64,000 nt of DNA from Paenibacillus cellulositrophicus (GTDB taxonomy: Bacteria > Bacillota > Bacilli > Paenibacillales > Paenibacillaceae). The stretch is taken from positions 5,113,001 through 5,177,000 of the forward strand of contig NZ_CP045295.1 in assembly GCF_009363095.1 (NCBI RefSeq), given 5' to 3'. This document shows positions 60,412 through 64,000 of this stretch, in pieces. Both the position numbers and the translations under genes were made by a program. The notes beneath the pieces were generated by a model. That model was not told where the DNA came from. It searched no databases and saw only the letters and a program-made list of their open reading frames with translations. Within the stretch, counting starts at the first letter, position 1, and each line of letters opens with the position of its first letter.

Positions 60412-61098
60412 ATGGACAAAGAGAAGACATTGAACAAGCCGCAGGCGATATTGTTCGACATGGACGGCACGCTGTTCAAAACGGAATCGCTGCTGCTGCC
60501 GGCCCATCAGCGGTTGTTCGACAAGCTGCGGGAGGAGGGGCTGTATACTGCACCGACGCCCCCGGCGGAACGGATGATGGGCAGTCTCGGGATGCTGCTG
60601 GAAGACATTTGGAAAGTGGTCATGCCGGACGGCAGCGAACGTGCCCATGCGCGTGCTAACGAGCTCCTTCTCCAGCTGGAATTGGAGGGGCTCAAGGCAG
60701 GGAACACCGAGCTCTATCCCGGCGTGAAGGATACGCTGGCACGGTTGAAGGAGCAGGGCGTGCGCCTGTATGTAGCAAGCAACGGGCTGGAGCATTACGT
60801 AAAGGGGATCGCGGAGGCCCACGGCATTCTGGACCTTTTTGACGGCCTGTATAGTGCCGGGGAGCACGGAACCAAATCGAAGGTGCATCTGGTGGAATTA
60901 CTGCTTCAGCGCGAAGGGGTAAGCACAGCCTGGATGGTGGGCGACCGATCTTCGGATGTGGAAGCCGGCCGGAAGAACGGCCTCGCCGTCATCGGATGCC
61001 AATACGCCGGGTTTGGAAACCCTGATGAACTGGCAGGGTCCGACGTCCTCATCAGCTCGTTTGACGAACTTCTGGGGCTGTATGCCTCATCGGTGTAA
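60412..61098 (+). CDS. HAD superfamily hydrolase
   Basis: Phosphatase of 228 residues, PGP/beta-phosphoglucomutase-like. Motif I FDMDGTLFKTES (Asp nucleophile near residue 12), an inserted helical cap at about 20-95, motif II in VASNGL, motif III Lys in GTKSKVHLVE, and motif IV VGDRSSDVEAG. Substrate unknown. ATG 60412 follows GAAAGGGAAG. Its terminator also serves the convergent YheC-like gene. Confidence 0.88.
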   Translation: MDKEKTLNKPQAILFDMDGTLFKTESLLLPAHQRLFDKLREEGLYTAPTPPAERMMGSLGMLLEDIWKVVMPDGSERAHARANELLLQLELEGLKAGNTELYPGVKDTLARLKEQGVRLYVASNGLEHYVKGIAEAHGILDLFDGLYSAGEHGTKSKVHLVELLLQREGVSTAWMVGDRSSDVEAGRKNGLAVIGCQYAGFGNPDELAGSDVLISSFDELLGLYASSV

Positions 61099-61147
61099 GT
61101 CGGCGATGAGCCGCCTAAGAAGGAAATAATCATAGCTGCATATAAAG

Positions 61148-61181
61148 AAAAACAAACCGCGCTAGAGCTGCGGTTTGTTTT
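61148..61181. terminator. Bidirectional terminator, HAD gene and YheC/D-like gene
   Basis: AAAACAAACCGC (61149-61160) and GCGGTTTGTTTT (61170-61181) form a perfect 12-bp stem with A and T tracts on both sides. It overlaps the stop codon end of the reverse-strand gene at 61162. Confidence 0.9.
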
Positions 61182-62295
61182 CTTTAGTGTCGGCGGTTTC
61201 CGTCTTCTGCTTGTAAACCCACAGGGCGTACTCCAACGGTCTGGTGATGGCCGTGCGGTACAGTTCGGGCTCGCCGATCTGGGAGAATACTTCCCTCGCG
61301 GGCTTAGGATTGACTTCGAGCAGGTAAATCCGGCCTTTCCGGTTGATGGCGAGATCGAGCGCCAGCTCGCACAGCGGCCCGTACTGGTGCTCAAGATAGG
61401 CGGCGATGTCCACGCCCATCTTGCCTGCCGTCGAGATGACTTCCTGCCGCTGCTCCTCATCCGTGATCCAAGAAGACAGCATTTGATGAGCGGGCACGGC
61501 TCTTCCGCCGCCGTGCAGGTTGGAGGTGACGCTTCGCGGCGCCCCCACCCGGCCGGCAATGCCAGTCAGCTGCCAATGCCCCTCCTTGTTTTTCTGCACC
61601 AGCATGCGGTAGTCATGAACCCGGCCGTCAGGAAGCTCCACGGCGATGCCTTCCTGGATCAAATACCGGTCCTTCATATTCCAGCCGCTCAGAATGGCGC
61701 CGAGCCGGGAAGCGTGGATTTTTTGCGGAGAGATGATTTTCCGCTGCTGATTCCGTCCTTGAATGTAGTACTGGGAAGCAGCCTTCAATTTTTCAATCCG
61801 TAAAATACCCCGCCCGCCGGTTCCGTTGATCGGTTTTAAAAACACGACAGACCTGTTCTTCAGCATTTGGTGGACGTCTGTCAGTCCATGATACAGGCGC
61901 GTTTCCGGCAGAAACTTCCGGAATTCCGCCTTTTTGGACAGCACCTCGTGAATGGTCCATTTGTTGCGGAGCGGTTTGTTCAGAAACAGCATTTTGCTGT
62001 ACCGGCTCCGGAACTGCAGAAGCTGGGCAAAGCGGGGGCTCTTCTGGATGCGGCACCGGTCGTAAATCATATCCGGGAAGTTTCTCCATCGCCGGGTCCA
62101 CTTCTTTTGCTTTGCGTCGTATTCCATGGCAAAGATTTTTTTCTTGCTGTCGCTGACGTCCATCGGGGTAAACACAAATACGTCAAGTCCCAGCTTGCCG
62201 CCTTCAACGATCATTTTCTGATAGATCGGTTTTTCCTCCAAATGCTTATGCTCGTTCAGATACAGCGTCAAGATGCCTAACACGGGTAGCGGCAC
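61162..62295 (-). CDS. YheC/YheD family, ATP-grasp-like spore protein (1)
   Basis: Protein of 377 residues similar to the YheC/YheD endospore-coat-associated family. N-terminal PVLGILTLYLNE, then FPDMIYDRCR near 65 and an ATP-grasp part at about 140-350: VFLKPINGTGGRGILRIE, IQEGIAVELPDGRVHDYRMLVQK and ELALDLAINRKGRIYLLEVNPKPAR, with ligand residues D, E and N present. It may ligate a peptide or amino acid on the spore surface, but activity is not proven. GTG 62295 (reverse) follows AAGGTGATC and overlaps the GNAT gene by 19 bases. Confidence 0.85.
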   Translation of the reverse strand: MPLPVLGILTLYLNEHKHLEEKPIYQKMIVEGGKLGLDVFVFTPMDVSDSKKKIFAMEYDAKQKKWTRRWRNFPDMIYDRCRIQKSPRFAQLLQFRSRYSKMLFLNKPLRNKWTIHEVLSKKAEFRKFLPETRLYHGLTDVHQMLKNRSVVFLKPINGTGGRGILRIEKLKAASQYYIQGRNQQRKIISPQKIHASRLGAILSGWNMKDRYLIQEGIAVELPDGRVHDYRMLVQKNKEGHWQLTGIAGRVGAPRSVTSNLHGGGRAVPAHQMLSSWITDEEQRQEVISTAGKMGVDIAAYLEHQYGPLCELALDLAINRKGRIYLLEVNPKPAREVFSQIGEPELYRTAITRPLEYALWVYKQKTETADTKENKPQL

Positions 62296-62798
62296 AGGGG
62301 ATCACCTTCTTGGGTCAGAGTAATGGATGCACCATCCGGATCTCCACACGGCCCCTCCATGACCAGGGCAGGCTCTCCGGCAGCCCCCTGGTGGACGGCG
62401 ACGGCGTGAAGTCCGGCGCGAAAGCACATTTTAACAAAAGGAAGCCGGCTCAGAAGAGCCTCGCATCGCATGGTGCCTAACTGCCGCAGCTGCGAGGCCA
62501 GAAGGGAGGTGCCGATCCCTCTTCCGCGGTACAGCGGATGGACGACGACGAGACACCCCTCGGTCCCGTAGCCCGATACAAAGCTGACACCGGCCAGACG
62601 TTCCCCGTCTTCGCACCGGACGGTTGCGGCCATAAGCGAGGTTCCCGGCGCAGCAAGCTGTTCCGCCGTCAATCGGGCAAGAAGAATGAACTCCGCGCGC
62701 GCCGCCTGATTTCCGCCGTGTTCAAACACAAATTTGAGAATTTTGGCGTGCTGGCGCAGCCAATCTTCACGGGTCGGGGTTATCGTTAAGATCTGCAC
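62277..62798 (-). CDS. GNAT family N-acetyltransferase
   Basis: Protein of 173 residues. The acetyl-CoA loop is in VVHPLYRGRGIGTSLL near residues 100-115 (Arg-x-x-Gly-x-Gly), preceded by the strand GYGTEGCLVV. The C-terminal third is less typical. GTG 62798 (reverse) follows AAGGGAAGTG. It sits between two YheC/D-like genes, overlaps the following one, and probably belongs to the same sporulation operon. Its substrate may be a product of these ligase-like proteins. Confidence 0.8.
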   Translation of the reverse strand: MQILTITPTREDWLRQHAKILKFVFEHGGNQAARAEFILLARLTAEQLAAPGTSLMAATVRCEDGERLAGVSFVSGYGTEGCLVVVHPLYRGRGIGTSLLASQLRQLGTMRCEALLSRLPFVKMCFRAGLHAVAVHQGAAGEPALVMEGPCGDPDGASITLTQEGDPLCRYPC

Positions 62799-62820
62799 CT
62801 GTCAATCACTTCCCTTGCAA

Positions 62821-63933
62821 TTACATTTTAGGTTGATTGGAGAGATATTCGCTGTATTGGAAAATTCGCTTGAGAGACCGCTTCCGGATATGCGGTTCAT
62901 CGAATTTCATCGGCTTGGCGTTTGCCTCAAAGAACCAGATATTTCCTAACTCGTCAATCCCGAGGTCCATCGACATCTCTCCATGTTCGTAGCCGGAAGC
63001 CTTCTCAATCTGGCGGGCGATGATGATCGCCGTCGTTCGGACGCGGTTCAGAATTACGGCCGACATCTCGGATCCGAATACATCGGACAGGAGCTTGCTG
63101 GGATCCTCGATCGTGCCGCCTCTTGGCACATGGGTCGTAATGCTCTTAGAACCCGCCATTCTGGCTCCGACACCGGTAACGCCCCATAAGCCTTTGTTGT
63201 TTTTTTGCAGCAGCGCCCTTAGGTCAAAGTGCCGGTTGTTGACGGATGCGAGCTCGATGCCCTGTTGAATAATGTAGCGTGCGCTGCCGGTTTCGCTTTT
63301 GATCCGTGCCCAGAGGCGGTACAGATTCCGCGTTTTGTACGTGGTGCTGGATCGGTGGTGCTGAACTTTGAGCCGGTACGGAAGCAGTTTGTCCCTCTGG
63401 TATCTCAGCATCATAATGCCTTTTCCGGCTTTTCCGCTTTCGGGCTTGAGGTAGAGGCAGGGATAACGCTCAAGCATTTTCTGCAGCGTGCTCACGTTTG
63501 TGAAGCGTTTGGTTTTCGGTACCAGATGCTCCGTCGCTTTGGAGCTTCTGAGCCATTCGAACAGATGCCATTTGTTAAAAAAGTGCGGATTGAACAGCGA
63601 AATGGATGGATGTTTCATGCATTCCTTGATTTTCTGGCGCACAGCGGGCCGGAGTTCGTCTTCACGCTGCGGAATCCGGTTATAGATGACCTGGGGCAGC
63701 GGAAAATACTGCTGTTCCCAGGTCTCCTCGTCATTCAGCGTAAATCCCTTGATCCGATCCTCCGTCAGCTTCAGATCTTTAGCTGTGACTACATAGACAG
63801 GAAATCCCATTTTCTGTCCTGTCTTGACAATATCTTCAAAGTTCTGCTGATTTCCCCGGAAATAACCGTGGGAATCCGACATGGTCAGGATGGCCACTAC
63901 GGGTTTGTTGTCGGTATGACTCCGGATGTTCAC
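62821..63933 (-). CDS. YheC/YheD family, ATP-grasp-like spore protein (2)
   Basis: Paralogue of the gene at 61162, 370 residues. VVAILTMSDSHGYFRGNQQN near the N-terminus, LPQVIYNRIPQREDE near 78, and an ATP-grasp part at about 160-350: CLYLKPESGKAGKGIMML, YIIQQGIELASVNNRHFDLRAL and GEMSMDLGIDELGNIWFFEANAKP. GTG 63933 (reverse) follows AGGAGGG and overlaps the stop of a gene that is cut by the window edge, so the operon continues to the right. Confidence 0.88.
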   Translation of the reverse strand: MNIRSHTDNKPVVAILTMSDSHGYFRGNQQNFEDIVKTGQKMGFPVYVVTAKDLKLTEDRIKGFTLNDEETWEQQYFPLPQVIYNRIPQREDELRPAVRQKIKECMKHPSISLFNPHFFNKWHLFEWLRSSKATEHLVPKTKRFTNVSTLQKMLERYPCLYLKPESGKAGKGIMMLRYQRDKLLPYRLKVQHHRSSTTYKTRNLYRLWARIKSETGSARYIIQQGIELASVNNRHFDLRALLQKNNKGLWGVTGVGARMAGSKSITTHVPRGGTIEDPSKLLSDVFGSEMSAVILNRVRTTAIIIARQIEKASGYEHGEMSMDLGIDELGNIWFFEANAKPMKFDEPHIRKRSLKRIFQYSEYLSNQPKM

Positions 63934-64000
63934 TCCACATCCCTCCTGCGGAACTTGCTCAAATACAGGCAGTGTTCAAGAATATGCTCTACAGATGCCT
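63930..64000 (-). CDS. 3' end of a gene cut by the right edge
   Basis: The last 22 codons (reading ASVEHILEHCLYLSKFRRRD-VE) end in TGA at 63932-63930, overlapping the GTG of the next YheC/D-like gene. The overlap and direction suggest a further member of this operon. The protein is too short to name. Confidence 0.5.
   Translation of the reverse strand, partial: ASVEHILEHCLYLSKFRRRDVE

Noticed and set aside
1..64000. CRISPR arrays, tRNA or rRNA genes, prophage, transposases
   Set aside because: I saw no regularly spaced repeats, no tRNA-like clover-leaf ends and no integrase or transposase motif. A covariance-model tRNA scan would be decisive, since short RNA genes can be missed by eye.

Overview
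The window looks like a stretch of Paenibacillus chromosome or a close relative. The evidence is moderately high GC, AGGAGG-type ribosome-binding sites with frequent GTG and TTG starts, LplABC-type sugar importers with GH10 and GH30 xylanases, the spore genes cotJABC, pdaA-like and yheC/D-like, and a sufCDSUB operon in Bacillales order. Genus is an inference from gene content. No rRNA, tRNA, CRISPR array, prophage or intact insertion sequence was seen.

Layout. (1) 80-6712: xylan use. A lipoprotein binding protein and two permeases import oligosaccharides, an intracellular GH10 enzyme degrades them, and a secreted GH30 glucuronoxylanase follows. (2) 6942-11910: an accessory Fe-S assembly island. 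Two perfect Fur boxes precede a MarR-type regulator, sufC, sufD, sufB and a CBS-domain gene. It ends at a scar: a truncated small frame joined to the 3' end of a phosphodiester-glycosidase gene. The complete sufCDSUB operon lies at 44223-49393, so the window carries two SUF scaffolds. (3) 12051-13286: an MFS exporter. (4) 13771-30594: a catabolic region with a ROK repressor, asparaginase, oligopeptide ABC transporter, M20 and M17 peptidases, CutC and ROK kinase, then a second unit of SIS isomerase/deaminase, DeoR regulator, ROK kinase and class II ketose-bisphosphate aldolase. Together they suggest uptake and breakdown of peptides carrying an amino sugar. (5) 30682-40396: housekeeping and envelope genes: TetR/SDR pair, DUF4349 lipoprotein, DUF2294, lone receiver, PdaA, NAGPA-like glycosidase, DegV, YwdK and YunC. 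(6) 40518-43606: mtnKA (methionine salvage) and a Dps-like protein. (7) 44223-49393: canonical sufCDSUB. (8) 49583-58935: two HD-GYP proteins, a MoaD-MoaE fusion, YunD, UppP, YfkAB, a CNNM/CorC protein and a YtvI-like permease. (9) 59182-64000: the spore-coat operon cotJABC, a HAD phosphatase, and a reverse-strand operon of two YheC/D-like proteins around a GNAT enzyme, with a further gene cut by the right edge.

The most interesting system is the accessory SUF operon: a scaffold (SufBC2D) without its own cysteine desulfurase or sulfur carrier, under a strongly predicted Fur promoter, with its own MarR regulator bearing three clustered cysteines and a CBS-domain partner. I infer that it borrows sulfur from SufS/SufU of the main operon and is induced by iron starvation. 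The 84 %-identical glycosidase remnant at its end suggests that the island was brought in or rearranged by recombination with DNA of a related strain. Other notable points are a MoaDE fusion with an internal Gly-Gly, a paired palindromic repeat in the leaders of two unrelated genes, and clear promoter/operator palindromes before the SIS and SDR genes.
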